Positions 12,801 through 25,114 of a DNA stretch of 64,000 nt are shown here, piece after piece. The stretch comes from Xestospongia muta. Its lineage: Eukaryota > Porifera > Demospongiae > Haplosclerida > Petrosiidae. Within the stretch, counting starts at the first letter, position 1; every line of letters starts with the position of its first letter. The stretch spans positions 3,110,038-3,174,037 of the forward strand of contig OY848923.1 of assembly GCA_963693285.1 (NCBI GenBank), read 5' to 3'. The notes beneath the pieces were generated by a model that did no database searches, was not told the DNA's origin, and saw nothing but the letters and a program-made list of their open reading frames with translations. Made by a program: the position numbers and the translations under genes.

Positions 12801-15800
12801 GCTACTCAACAATATTTGTCTTGTAATGTCCATCTCAGTGATCCTATTCCTCCTACACCAAATGTTACTATTTACTTAAAGAAGAATGGACAACCTGTAG
12901 ATCTGTCTAATTCTAGGATTAACAAGACCTTGACAAGCAATAACAATGTCTATTCTGCAATACTCACATTCACTCCTTTAGACACTGATGATGATGGTAA
13001 TTATACTTGTACTGGAACTGTTAGTCCTATAGGATCTGGATTTAATTTTGAAGTGGAACCTTTTATTATTGGTAGTAGTAATTCTGCACTAAATGAACTG
13101 ATAGTACAAGGTGAGTTTGTTGGTTTACTATTCTACTAATAAATCTTTCTTTATTTTAGATGAACCAGCTCCAGTAATCAACGTAATTGCTATTGGTACT
13201 GGTGCTATAGGAGAGAGCTATTTCTTAGTGTGTTCAGTGGATGTGCATGATAACCTCTATAATATTGTTGTCAATACTACTGTAGTCAAGATTGGAGTAG
13301 GTGTAGTCAATTCTTCTACGAACTCTGGAGATAACAATGTGTCTATATCCTACACTCCGCTAATGACATCACATAGTGGACAGTATCAATGTATAGTAAA
13401 CATCAGTCAGATTGATATCAGTTACCAAGTCTCTTATGTTGAAACATTCACTATTAACACTACTAGTAAGTTAAAAAACATTCTACAAGTGTCATATGAT
13501 GTAGTACCAGACTATTAGAGTAATCCTTAATTGTTTTTACTTCTAGTTCCACAACCAGCTGTTACTGTGTCTATTGATAATGTTGATCAAAGTTCACTAA
13601 TAGAGGCAACATATCTTGATATAGTATGTACTGTTAACATCAGTGATGCTGTTAATACTGGAGTTAGTGTTGATGTTGAGTGGTTTCATAATGGTAGTTC
13701 ACCTCTTACTAATAACAATGAGTATACTATTAATTCATTGACTATGTTAGGATCACACATGTACACTAGTATATTACATATTGAAAGTTTGAGTAGTACT
13801 AGAGACAATGGTGCTATGTACTCGTGTACTGTGAGTGTTCTACCATCTCCTGTATCTTCTTATATTACTGGTAATGAGAATAACAACAGTCTTACACTAA
13901 ATGTGGCAGGTATAATACTTAATTGTACATATAGTAATAGTATTATTGTTATTAATTAAGTTAATTTATAGATTTCACTGCTGATCATGTGATAATTGAC
14001 ATTCTATTTCCAACCACACCCACTGCTGGAAACCAATTCACTATGACATGTAATGTCAGTATACCTGAAAGACTAGTACTTGACCATTCTAGAGTTTTAG
14101 TTGTATGGAGCTATAATTTAACTGGAACTCAAAAGGTTAAAGTAGTCAATAGTGATACTGCAATAGGAAATATCACTAAGTTTGGTAATCTTATCTTGAG
14201 TAATCTAACACTTAATCCAGTGAAGACATCTGATAGTAAAAGATATTACTGTTCAGTGACATTTTATGATTTAGGAGTCAATGATGTTACATTCAGAGAT
14301 CTTAGTGTTCAAAGTAAGTTATTTGTTGTGAAATTAAAGTGATTATCGTTAATATGTTTTCCATAGTCCCTCCACCTTGTATGGTTATCACAGGTAGTCC
14401 TTTCAATCTACCTATCTATGAGAGTACTAACTTTAACCTGACTTGTACTGGTACACTACCCAGAGTAGTGGATACAACAGTGTCAGCTACTGTAGTTTGG
14501 TTTGATCCTCAAGGCAATATTATACCTGTTGAATCACGACGCATGATCACTAATGTTACTAATAATGGAAACAATGAGTTTGAGAGTACACTAGTGTTTC
14601 TACCAATTGATAATGGAGATCATAATAGTAACTTTAATGACACTGGAACATATACTTGTCAGATGATTATTAGTTCAAGTGATACTTTAATTATTAGTGG
14701 AATAAACAATACTACTGACACAATAACTGTTCAATGTAAGTTGCATTTTCTTCATTGCTTATTTCATTTTCAATTTTAATGTTTCAGCTTTACCTGATAT
14801 GCAGTTAAATATATCTACTGTGGGATCTACTGAAGTAGGTCGAAATCTCACTATCACATGTACTGTGAGAGTAGTAAAAAGATTGGTTGTCACACCAACA
14901 ATTAAGATAATGAAAATGAATACAACAGACACATATATACTACAAGATATAAACATTGCCAATATTGCTATCACTGATGATACTGGGTCTGAAACTAATT
15001 GGACAATATTACTGGAACCAGTGAGGTTTGAAAACAGAGGAGTATATATATGCAAAGCTGATTTTAATATGACTGGTGTTAATAGAAATGATGATCCAGT
15101 AACTGCTACTTATGATGCTCAGTCAAAAAAACAGAAATATGAACTGATTGTTGACTGTGAGTTACATAATAACATTTACACTTATGTATTAAGTAGTTGT
15201 TATTATTTTGTAGTCCCTGCTATGGCTCCAAGCATCTTTCAAACTCATCAGCAAGTACTCTATGCTGGTACATCTTTTTTTTTTAGATGTGTGATCACAT
15301 TAAATGATCTTGTGACAATACCAGTTACTGTAAGAAATCGATGGACAAGAAATGGCACATCTGTTACTAGTGGTCTTTCAAATGATGTTACTATCACAGA
15401 ATCTCTCATACAAATTAATTCTCTTCAATACGAAGCTACACTTGACTTCAATCCATTAGATAATACTGATGATAGTGGAGAGTATTCATGTAATTTTAAT
15501 ATACTATCTAATATCAGTGACTATGAGTATGTAAGGAATACATCAGTTAATACTAGCACTACTATAACTGTACAAGGTACATTATATATTTAATTCCATT
15601 TACACTGAGCATTTATATCTAATGCTGTCATGAAATGGACTTTATATCATATCATCAGTACTTTTCCTATCTTTTTCTTATAGCAATCCCATCTCCCATA
15701 ATGAAGATGATGACAACTGGTATAAACAGAGCTGGTGAAGAATATAACATTACTTGCACTGTTGAAGTCATTGACAGACTTATAGTGATACCGACCATTG

Positions 15801-18800
15801 TATGGATCAAAGATAGTGTTATTACATCATTAGTATCTAATGACCTAAACACTATTAATGTCCCATCAGTACTTAGTAATATCTCAAATACAATGTACTC
15901 TCTGTCACTGATCTTCTCTTCACTAAACACTTCTGATGCTGGACAATATACTTGTCAAGCTATCATCACTGTAAACGAGATTAATGTGACAGTGACTAAC
16001 TCTAGTGTACAAGACCTTTTACTGCAGAGTAAGTTTAAATAGGTGTGAAATGTTTATTTTCTCTGATATAGTTTCTCAACCAATCGTTACAGTCTCTAGT
16101 TATCCCCTCAATACTACTATACTAGTGGAAGCAACATATTTTGATATGGTATGTACTGTTAACATTAGTTATGCTGTTAATACTGGAGTTAGTGTTGATG
16201 TTGAGTGGTCCCATAATGGTGGTTCTCCTCTTACTAATAGCAGTGACTATACTATTAATTCATTGACTATGTTAGGATCACACATGTACACTAGTACATT
16301 ACATATTGAAAGTTTGAGTAGTACTAGAGACAATGGTGCTATGTACTCTTGTACTGTGAGTGTTCTACCATCTCCTGTATCTTCTTATATTACTGGTAAT
16401 GAGAATAGCAACAATCTTACACTAAATGTGGCAGGTATAATACTTAATATTGCATATGTATAAATAGTATTAATGTTATTAATTAAGTTAATTTATAGAT
16501 TTCACTCCTGATCATGTGATAGTTGATATTCTATTTCCAACCACACCCACTGCTGGAAACCAATTCACTATGACATGTAATATCAGTATACCTGAGAGAC
16601 TAGTACTTGACCATTCTAGAGTTTTAGTTGTATGGAGCTATAATTTAGCTGGAATTCAAAAAGTTAAAGTAGTCAATAGTGATGCTGCAATAGGAAATAT
16701 CACTAAGATTGGTAATCTTATCTTGAGTAATCTAACACTTAATCCAGTGAAGACATCTGATAGTAAAAGATATTACTGTTCAGTGACATTTAATGATTTA
16801 GGAGTCAATGATGTTACATTCAGAGATCTTAGTGTTCAAAGTAAGTTATTTGTTGTGAAATTAATGTGAATATGGTTAATATGTTTTCCATAGTCCCTCC
16901 ACCTTGTATGGTTATCACACGTAGTCCTTTCAATCTACCTATCTATGAGAGTACTAACTTTAACCTGACCTGTACTGGTACACTACCCAGTGTAGTGGAT
17001 ACAACAGTGTCAGCTACTGTAGTCTGGTTTGATCCTCAAGGCAATACTATACCTGTTGAATCACGCCGTAAGATCACTATTGTTACTAATAATAGAAACA
17101 ATGAGTTTGAGAGTACACTAGTGTTTCTACCAATTGATAATGGAGATCATAATAGTAACTTTAATGACACTGGAACATATACTTGTCAGATGATTTTTAG
17201 TTCAAGTGATACTTTAATTATTAGTGGAATAAACAGTACTACTGACATAATAAGTGTTCAATGTAAGTTGCATTTTCTTCATTGCTTATTTCATTTTCAA
17301 TTTTAATGTTTCAGCTTTACCTGATATGCAGTTAAATATATCTACTGTTGGATCTACTGAAGTAGGTCGAAATCTCACTATCACATGTACTGTGAGAGTA
17401 GTAAAAAGATTGGTTGTCACACCAACAATTGAGATAGTGAAAATGAATACAACAGACACGTATATACTACAAGATATAAACATTGCCAATATTGCTACCA
17501 CTGATGATACTGGGTCTGAAACTAACTGGACAATATTACTGGAACCAGTGAGGTTTGAAAACAGAGGAGTATATATATGCAAAGCTAATTTTAATATGAC
17601 TGGTGTTAATGGAAATGATGATCCAGTAACTGCTACTTATGATGCTCAGTCAAAAAAACAGAAATATGAACTGATTGTTGACTGTGAGTTACATAATAAC
17701 ATTTACACTTATGTATTAAGTAGTTGTTATTATTTTGTAGTCCCTCCTGTGACTCCAAGCATCTCTCAAAGTTATGAGGGAGTACTCTATGCTGGTACAT
17801 CTTTTTTTTTTAGATGTGTGATCACATTAAATGATCTTGTGACAATACCTGTTATTGTGAGAAATCGATGGACAAGAAATGGCACATCTGTTACTAGTGG
17901 TCTTTCAAATGATGTTACTATCACAGAATCTCTCATACAAATTAATTCTCTTCAATACGAAGCTACACTTGACTTCAATCCATTAGATAATACTGATGAT
18001 AGTGATGAGTATATCTGTAATTTTAATATACTATCTAATATCAGTGACTATGAGTATGTAAGGAATACATCAGTCAATACTAGCACTACTATAACTGTAC
18101 AAGGTACATTATATATTTAATTCCATTTACACTGAGCATTTATATGTAATGCTGTCATGAAATGGACTTTATATCATATCATCAGTATTTTTCCTATCTT
18201 TTTCTTATAGCAATCCCATCTCCCATAATGAAGATGATGACAACTGGTATAAACAGAGCTGGTGAAGAATATAACATTACTTGCACTGTTGAAGTCATTG
18301 ACAGACTTATAGTGATACCAACCATTGTATGGATCAAAGCTAGTGTTAATACATCATTATTATCTGATGATCTAAACACTATTAATGTCCCTTCAGTACT
18401 TAGTAATATCTCAAATACAATGTACTCTCTGTCACTGATCTTCTCTTCACTAAACACTTCTGATGCTGGACAATATACTTGTCAAGCTATCATCTCTGTA
18501 AACGAGATTAATGTGACAGTGACTAACTCTAGTGTACAAGACCTTTTACTGCAGAGTAAGTTTAAAAAGGTGTAAAATGTTTATTTTCTCTGATATAGTT
18601 TCTCAACCAATTGTTACAGTCTCTAGTTATCTCCTAAATACTAGTACACTAGTGGAAGCAACATATCTTGATATGGTATGTACTGTTAACATCAGTGATG
18701 CTGTTAATACTGGAGTTAGTGTTGATGTTGAGTGGTCTCATAATGGTAGTTCTCCTCTTACTAATAGCAGTGACTATACTATTAATTCATTGACTATGTT

Positions 18801-21800
18801 AGGATCACACATGTACGCTAGTACATTACGTATTGAAAGTTTGAATAATACTAGAGACAATGGTGCTATGTACTCTTGTACTGTGAGTGTTCTACCATCT
18901 CCTGTATCTTCTTATATTACTGGTAATGAGAATAGCAACAGTCTTACACTAAATGTGGCAGGTATAATACTTAATATTACACATGTATAAATAGCATTAT
19001 TGTTATTAATTGATTTAATTTTTAGATTTCACTCCTGATCATGTGATAGTTGATATTCTATTTCCAACCACACCCACTGCTGGAAACCAATTCACTATGA
19101 CATGTAATATCAGTATACCTGAGAGACTAGTACTTGACCATTCTAGAGTTTTAGTTGTATGGAGCTATAATTTAGCTGGAACTCAAAAAGTTAAAGTAGT
19201 CAATAGTGATGCTGCAATAGGAAATATCACTAAGATTGGTAATCTTATCTTGAGTAATCTAACACTTAATCCAGTGAAGACATCTGATAGTAAAAGATAT
19301 TGCTGTTCTGTGACATTTAATGATTTAGGAGTCAATGATGTTACATTCAGAGATCTTAGTGTTCAAAGTAAGTTATTTGTTGTGAAATTAAAGTGAATGT
19401 GGTTAATATGTTTTCCATAGTCCCTCCACCTTGTATGGTTATCACAGGTAGTCCTTTCAATCTACCTGTCTATGAGAGTACTAACTTTAACCTGACCTGT
19501 ACTGGTACACTACCCAGTGTAGTGGATACAACAGTGTCAGCTACTGTAGTCTGGTTTGATCCTCAAGGCAATACTATACCTGTTGAATCACGCCGTAAGA
19601 TCACTATTGTTACTAATAATGGAAACAATGAGTTTGAGAGTACACTAGTGTTTCTACCAATTGATAATGGAGATCATAATAGAAACTTTAATGACACTGG
19701 AACATATACTTGTCAGATGATTATTAGTTCAAGTGATACTTTAATTATTAGTGGAATAAACAGTACTACTGACACAATAACTGTTCAATGTAAGTTGCAC
19801 TTTCTTCATTGCATATTTTATTTTCAATTTTTTAATGTTTTAGCTTTACCTGATATGCAGTTAAATATATCTACTGTGGGATCTACTGAAGTAGGTCAAA
19901 ATCTCACTATCATATGTACCGTGAGAGTAGTAAAAAGATTGGTTGTCACACCAACAATTGAGATAATGAAAATGAATACAACAGACACGTATATACTACA
20001 AGATATAAACATTGCCAATATTGCTACCACTGATGATACTGGGTCTGAAACTAACTGGACAATATTACTGGAACCAGTGAGGTTTGAAGACAGAGGAGTA
20101 TATATATGGAAAGCTAATTTTAATATGACCGGTGTTAATAGAAATGATGATCCGATAACTGCTACTTATGATGCTCAGTCAAAAAAACAGGAATATGAAC
20201 TGATTGTTGATTGTGAGTTACATAATAACATTTACACTTATGTATTAAGTAGTTGTTATTATTTTGTAGTCCCTCCTGTGACTCCAAGCATCTCTCAAAG
20301 TTATGAGGGAGTACTCTATGCTGGTACATCTTTTTTTTTTAGATGTGTGATCACATTAAATGATCTTGTGACAATACCTGTTATTGTGAGAAATCGATGG
20401 ACAAGAAATGGCACATCTGTTACTAGTGGTCTTTCAAATGATGTTACTATCACAAAATCTCTCATACAAATTAATTCTCTTCAATATGAAGCTACACTTT
20501 ACTTCAATCCATTGGATAATACTGATGATAGTGGAGAGTATTCATGTAATTTTAATATACTATCTAATATCAGTGACTATGAGTATGTAAGGAATACATT
20601 AGTCAATACTAGCACTACAATAACTGTACAAGGTACGTAATATATTTAATTCCATTTACACTGTACATTATCTAATCCAGTCATAAAGTGAACTTTATCA
20701 TATCATCAGTACTTTTCCTATATTTTTCTTATAGCAATCCCAGCTCCCATAATGAAGATTATGACAACTGATATAACCAGACCTGGTGAAAAATATAACA
20801 TTACTTGTACTGTTGAAGTCATTGACAGACTTATAATGACACCAACTATTGTATGGATCAAAGCTAGTGTTAATACATCATTATTATCTGATGATCTAAA
20901 CACTATCAGTGTCCCATCAGTACTTAGTAATATCTCAGATACAATGTACTCCCTATCACTGTTCTTCTCTTCACTAAATACCTCTGATGCTGGACAATAT
21001 ACATGTCAAGCTACCATCACAGTGAATGAGATTTATGTTACAGTAACTAACACTAGCATACTAAACCTGCCATTACAAAGTAAGTATATGTTAGTACTCA
21101 ATTTACTTAATACTGATAATACAAGTATTGATATTACTTAAAAATAACCAACCAAAAATTCTATAATACTGTTGGTAATTTTAGAGTTGAAGCTATTAAT
21201 TTACCTTTTTTATTTTTTTCTTGCAGTTCCTACTCCTTATCTTGATGTCACTTTAACAAGGCAAAGTGACTATTTAGCTGGTAGTGAACTGACTATTACA
21301 TGTGATATTACAATAGATCTTAATGTCAATACTCCTTTCATTATTAACACAATATGGGTAATGTTGGATGAAATCAACAATGAAATGAGAACACTCAATG
21401 AGAGCTACAGAAATGGGCAATCAAGAATCTCTGTTAAGAAATCTTCATTAATTAGTTATAACAAGTATCAGTCTCAAGTTCAATTTAGTACTCTCAGTAG
21501 TTCAATGGATTCTGGAATGTATACATGTATTGTTGATGTGATACCTGTAGCTGGTTATTATTATGTTTATGCTCCAAATGTGACCAATATTACTACTAAC
21601 TTTACTGTTATAGGTATGACTATATTATATTAGTTATATTGTTACAGTAATAACTATATATTAGAAACATTTTGAAATCTTTGTGACTTATACTTTGATA
21701 ACTAAAAACACTGTATTTTATTAATCAAATGATTTTTTACTATTTTTATAGACCCAGCTATTGGAGATTTTACTGTTATGCCTGACTCATTTCTGGGTCT

Positions 21801-24510
21801 GGAGAAATCCTGTTCTGATTCAGATCCATATGATGATTTCATTTTAGTTTGTACTGCTAGTAAACCACCTCTAGTGATACCAATTCTTGAAGTGGTTTGG
21901 TTACATAATGGTACTGAACGTCAAGGTGTAGTCACAAATATCAATGATAATACTTATGTTATAAACACTCTGAGTTTTCCTAAGACTTTTGCAAATGACT
22001 CTGGAACTTACTCCTGCCATGCTAAACTGTTTATTCCAGACTCTTCTGATATCATATTAATTAAAAACATTAGTGTTATTTTGAGGGGTAAGTACAATTT
22101 TATTAGTATTGCATTACCCTTCATATATATATATTTATTTAGTTCCTAGAAATCCACATACAGCCATTGACATATCTTTAATAGTTGGACAGACTAACTG
22201 TACTATCTACTTTACTATTCCATCCATTGCCTATACACCTGAGATATATCATATCAACTATATTGGTCTAGAATTACAGAATACTTTAACTACTAGTTCT
22301 AGTCTAGTGGGTACTGACAACATTACTGCTGTTAACTTGATGTATCAGATCATATTAACTGGTCTAGAGGAAGCTAACACTTACAACTTCACTGTTGTAT
22401 CTACTAACTGTATTGGTAATATTAGTACTGAAACAATGAACTTCTCAACACTACCAGCTTGTAAGATTGTTTTGTTGTTTTGAAATTTAAAATGTTTGAT
22501 TTTTTTCAGTGTCACTTGCTCCTCCAAGGAACCTTATCAACACAACCTACCTTTCACGTAGTGTTACATTAGACTGGGATCCACCTGTTAGAGTAGATCA
22601 AAATGGAGAGATAGTAGGATATAACTTGACTTGCATACAAACCGATGGAGCTCAAATCTCTGGACTGACAGCTACTCAGAGTTCTACAGAGACAATGTTT
22701 ACAACTCCAGTATTAGTACCATTTACTGAGTACACTTGTAAACTGTCATCTATTAATGTTGTGGGTGAAGGACCAGCTACACAGTATACCTTTAAAACAG
22801 CTCAAGATAGTAAGTTCACATTACAATATTAATATGTATTCTCCAATAGGACCAGATGATGTTCCTCAAAACTTTATTTCCATTCCAACCAAGATTGATG
22901 TTACATTTAACTGGAGATGCCCCGCTATTCCTAATGGAATTATCACACAATATAGATTAGTTGTTTTAGTCAATGTAGGTACTGACTTAATTAGAAGAAT
23001 TACTAGATTAGTTGATGTGACCCTTAACCAAAAGTCAATATCTATCACTGTTGATGGATTCTCAATCTATCAAAATTACACTGCTACTGTTTCTGCTACT
23101 ACAGTAGTTGGATATGGACCTAATGCTACTACTGAGGGAAGAACTGATCCTGATAGTAAGTATGTATCATTTAGTATCCCCTTTATATATATTTCTCTAG
23201 TATCTTCTGAACCAGTTCTTATTGTTATACCAGTTATTATTAGTGATTTTTTTGTTGCTAACACTATACCAGTAGTTAATGACACTGCTGTTAGCCTTAC
23301 TTGGTCTCCACCAATCACACCTAATGGATATATTAGTAGTTATAATATTGATATCACTGGTGGAGTTATTACGTCATTAACAGTTACTGCTGATCCTCAT
23401 TTGAATTCTTACATACAGATTATTGGAGGATTACGTAAGCCAATGTATTATTAACTAGTAAATATACTGTCTCCACAGGTCCAGGTGTCCCTTACTATAT
23501 ATCAATTGGAGCAGTCAATGAACTAGGACAAGGACACATTACATCAGTTACTGTCTTCACTAAAACTGAAAGTAAAATTCTTGTCTATATTGAATATAAT
23601 AATTATTACTATTTTTGGCATATAGCTCCTTTGATTTCACCCTATGGTATAGCATCACAGAGGTCCTCTGATGGTACTTCTATTTACATTGTATGGAGAA
23701 AAGTGTCACTAGAAGAAGCTCATGGTTTCTTTGAGTATATTATATTATTAGATGCTGTCAATAGTAGACATAGACAATCAAGTAATATAACTGAACATGT
23801 TCCATTTAATAAGACATCTATCAATGTAACTGGTCTAAATCCTCAATTAACATACACACTTACTATGAGAATAGCAGTACATAATGAAAGAGGAGTAAGT
23901 ATAGAAGGACCTACAAGTATACCAATAATAATTTTGTCATATGGTAAGTACTATCCTATACAATCATATATAACTACTGTTTTATAAATTTCAGTAACAA
24001 CACTATTGTTAACGGCATCTACTGATGAGAATTCCAGTACTGGATTTATAATTGGTCTAACAGTGACAAGTGCTCTAACATTGATAGTTATAGTGGTATC
24101 AATACTTACTGTAGTCTTTGTCATAATGTCACAGAAAATGAAATCAAGTAGTTATAATCTAAGATCAGGGTATGAAGTAATTACATTGTCAAGTACTTAA
24201 TATTATATATGTCCATGTAGACAAAACAGGGAAAATATTGCCATGACAATCAGTCCAGGTTATGGTTTACATAATTCACTGTTAGTTTTGTTTCTAATAT
24301 TAGTCTATATTGACAAAATATTTCTATTACAGAACTCCAGAGCCAATATATGACAATGCTTCTGATAATGTGGACTATGAGACACCAGTAGTCAACAATA
24401 ATGTACCAGTGATTACAGAGAGAGATTATGTTAATATAATACCTAAAGAATCTCAGCAAATGGAACCAATACATACTTATGTTAATATTGATAATGAACA
24501 CAATAATTAG
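9721..24510 (+). CDS. Giant Ig/FN3 single-pass receptor (38 exons, about 4056 aa)
   Basis: The exons were joined by hand from GT-AG sites and phase: 9721-9817, 9862-10227, 10490-10810, 10861-11127, 11183-11524, 11577-11951, 12003-12317, 12372-12692, 12748-13110, 13160-13465, then 18 cassette exons (13547-21079), then 21227-21613, 21752-22087, 22143-22460, 22510-22809, 22850-23155, 23201-23434, 23479-23571, 23626-23943, 23995-24169, 24333-24510. The lengths sum to 12171 nt, in frame. Order: signal peptide, 2 Ig, FN3, 6 Ig, 18 Ig (three six-domain cassettes), 2 Ig, 5 FN3, membrane helix, tail. Nearly every Ig has the paired Cys with D-x-G-x-Y-x-C; sequons are very dense. Exons 2-36 are all phase 1-1. 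The gene acts at the cell surface by inference; ligand and family name are unknown. It is not a recognised vertebrate orthologue. Individual splice sites, especially exon 1, need transcript support. Confidence 0.82.
9862..13465 (+). other. Exons 2-10: N-terminal unique domains (2 Ig, FN3, 6 Ig)
   Basis: Nine exons encode one domain each. Exon 2 is an Ig-like domain with WC (residue 72) and GLYSC and carries a DQNGDGQND loop at residues 60-68. Exon 3 is Ig-like (VTCSV, GEYTC). Exon 4 is an FN3 domain (LIWSPP, NYTVLVVA). Exons 5-10 are Ig-like with clear Cys pairs (for example IKCTA/YVCRS, LVCLV/YYCRA, LTCNA/YTCIA, LSCNV/YTCTG). These domains are not part of the tandem cassettes. Introns are 44 to 262 bases. 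Copy B has lost exons 1-3 and most of 5-7. Confidence 0.75.
13547..16071 (+). repeat. Cassette A1: six Ig exons (a-f), first tandem copy
   Basis: Exons a 13547-13909, b 13972-14313, c 14367-14735, d 14788-15156, e 15214-15576, f 15684-16028 (363, 342, 369, 369, 363, 345 nt; 717 residues in all). Each is a phase 1-1 Ig domain with its own recognisable sequence; d lacks the usual core Trp. The corresponding features in A2 and A3 lie 2527 bases further on each time, introns included. A1 is the most divergent of the three A copies: exon a starts IPQPAVTVSIDN rather than ISQPIVTVSSY, and e has IFQTHQ rather than ISQSYEG. Confidence 0.88.
16072..18598 (+). repeat. Cassette A2: six Ig exons, second tandem copy
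   Basis: Exons a 16072-16434, b 16499-16840, c 16894-17262, d 17315-17683, e 17741-18103, f 18211-18555, with the same lengths as in A1. Introns are almost unchanged from A3, so A2 and A3 share a very recent ancestor or have been homogenised. Exon e carries DEYIC where A1 and A3 have GEYSC. Confidence 0.88.
18599..21079 (+). repeat. Cassette A3: six Ig exons, third tandem copy
   Basis: Exons a 18599-18961, b 19026-19367, c 19421-19789, d 19844-20212, e 20270-20632, f 20735-21079. Two unusual substitutions occur here only: domain d reads GVYIWKA, so the second disulphide Cys is replaced by Trp, and domain b reads RYCCSV where the others have RYYCSV. Exon f and its 3' intron are the most divergent, as expected at the edge of an array. 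Confidence 0.88.
21227..23943 (+). other. Exons 29-36: membrane-proximal domains (2 Ig, 5 FN3)
   Basis: Exons 29 and 30 are Ig-like (LTITCDI/MYTCIV; ILVCTA/TYSCHA). Exons 31, 32, 33 and 36 each encode one FN3 domain (for example VTLDWDPPV, VTFNWRCPA, IYIVWRKV); a further FN3 (VSLTWSPPI) is split over exons 34 and 35 (23201-23434 and 23479-23571). Introns shrink to 40-55 bases in this part (22810-22849 is 40). This Ig-then-FN3 order next to the membrane is the common plan of adhesion receptors and receptor phosphatases, but no catalytic domain follows. Confidence 0.78.
23995..24510 (+). other. Exons 37-38: membrane helix and tyrosine-rich cytoplasmic tail
   Basis: Exon 37 (23995-24169) encodes a juxtamembrane stretch and a roughly 28-residue hydrophobic helix (GFIIGLTVTSALTLIVIVV and on), then a basic stop-transfer MSQKMKSSS. 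It ends in phase 2, joining exon 38 (24333-24510), which ends at a TAG. The tail contains Y4004 in YDNA, Y4013 in YETP, Y4030 and Y4047 both in YVNI. Three of the four fit pYxN, the known binding preference of Grb2-type SH2 domains. Copy B keeps this tail almost unchanged but has lost the helix. Confidence 0.75.
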
Positions 24511-24713
24511 CTGAAGTGTGTATTTTTAAATTTATTATTGATATACTTTTACACTTGAATGTATGTATTTAATACGGTTTTTCTTTTATAGTAATGTTAA
24601 TTTCATTTTTTGTGAAAGAGTGTATAACAACCTATCAATTTAATTCAACAGTTACATACTCTCTACTATCTTCAACAAACACTCTGTTTAATATTATCTC
24701 TTCTATCTCTAAA
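24511..24713 (+). other. 3' flank of the giant receptor
   Basis: About 200 AT-rich bases between the receptor stop and the end of the convergent androglobin-like fragment, almost identical to 54406-54608 in copy B. They presumably hold the 3' UTR and polyadenylation signals of the receptor. Confidence 0.45.
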
Positions 24714-25072
24714 TTACATACATATTTGTTCTATGATATTAAATAGAACTTTCTTAGGCTGTCCCTCTGGGTTTTCAAAACAGATTACAGTAATTCCAAT
24801 ATTTTCCTTATTTTGTCTTTTGCTTTCCCTCCAGTATCCTTGTAACAAAAGGACAAATAAATAGAGGAGCATTATTTAAACTATTTTATATTTATCTACT
24901 GTTGTATCACCCTCTGTCCATTCAGGCCATATTAAAATCTTTTTCACTGCAGTGTCAGCAGTTCTGGAATAAGAGACAGAAATAAAAAACGTAATTTTGT
25001 AGCAAATTCTTACTCTTTCTTTAAATCAGCAGAATTTCGTTTACCAATTGGCACAAAAGATCTGCCAGGCAT
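24714..25072 (-). CDS. Androglobin-like N-terminal gene fragment (copy A)
   Basis: A minus-strand ATG (25072-25070) opens exon 1 to 25014 (GTAAGA donor), giving MPGRSFVPIGKRNSADLKK. Exon 2 starts at 24963 after TTATTCCAG and encodes ETADTAVKKILIWPEWTEGD. The xWPEWxEaD motif is characteristic of the androglobin N-terminus. A further acceptor at 24838 leads to a frame containing VICFENPEGQPKK, resembling the FEDPEG block that follows in androglobin; the stop is at 24714-24716. The exon 2 donor is uncertain (GTGATA within GAGGGTGATA is in phase). Androglobins normally exceed 1500 residues, so only about 70 remain: a truncated remnant or a short derived gene. It converges on the receptor. Copy B has the same fragment at 54609-54974. 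Confidence 0.45.
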
Positions 25073-25114
25073 GGTTTCTTCCTCTTCTTTTTCCCTGAAG
25101 CAAACTGTTTCTCG

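Noticed and set aside
14759..15055. Minus-strand frames of 87-98 codons recurring through the Ig cassettes (14759, 15667, 17286, 18194, 48496)
   Set aside because: They are antisense shadows of exons d and f; they recur only because the cassettes repeat and they lack independent starts, domains or splice logic.
13547..21079. Regular repeat spacing as a CRISPR-like array
   Set aside because: The periodic units are 2.5 kb coding cassettes with introns in a eukaryotic gene, not short repeats with unique spacers.
24333..24510. ITAM or ITIM in the receptor tail
   Set aside because: The two YVNI sites are 13 residues apart, outside the usual ITAM spacing, and no site has the aliphatic or Ser residue two positions before Tyr that an ITIM requires. 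pYxN fits better.
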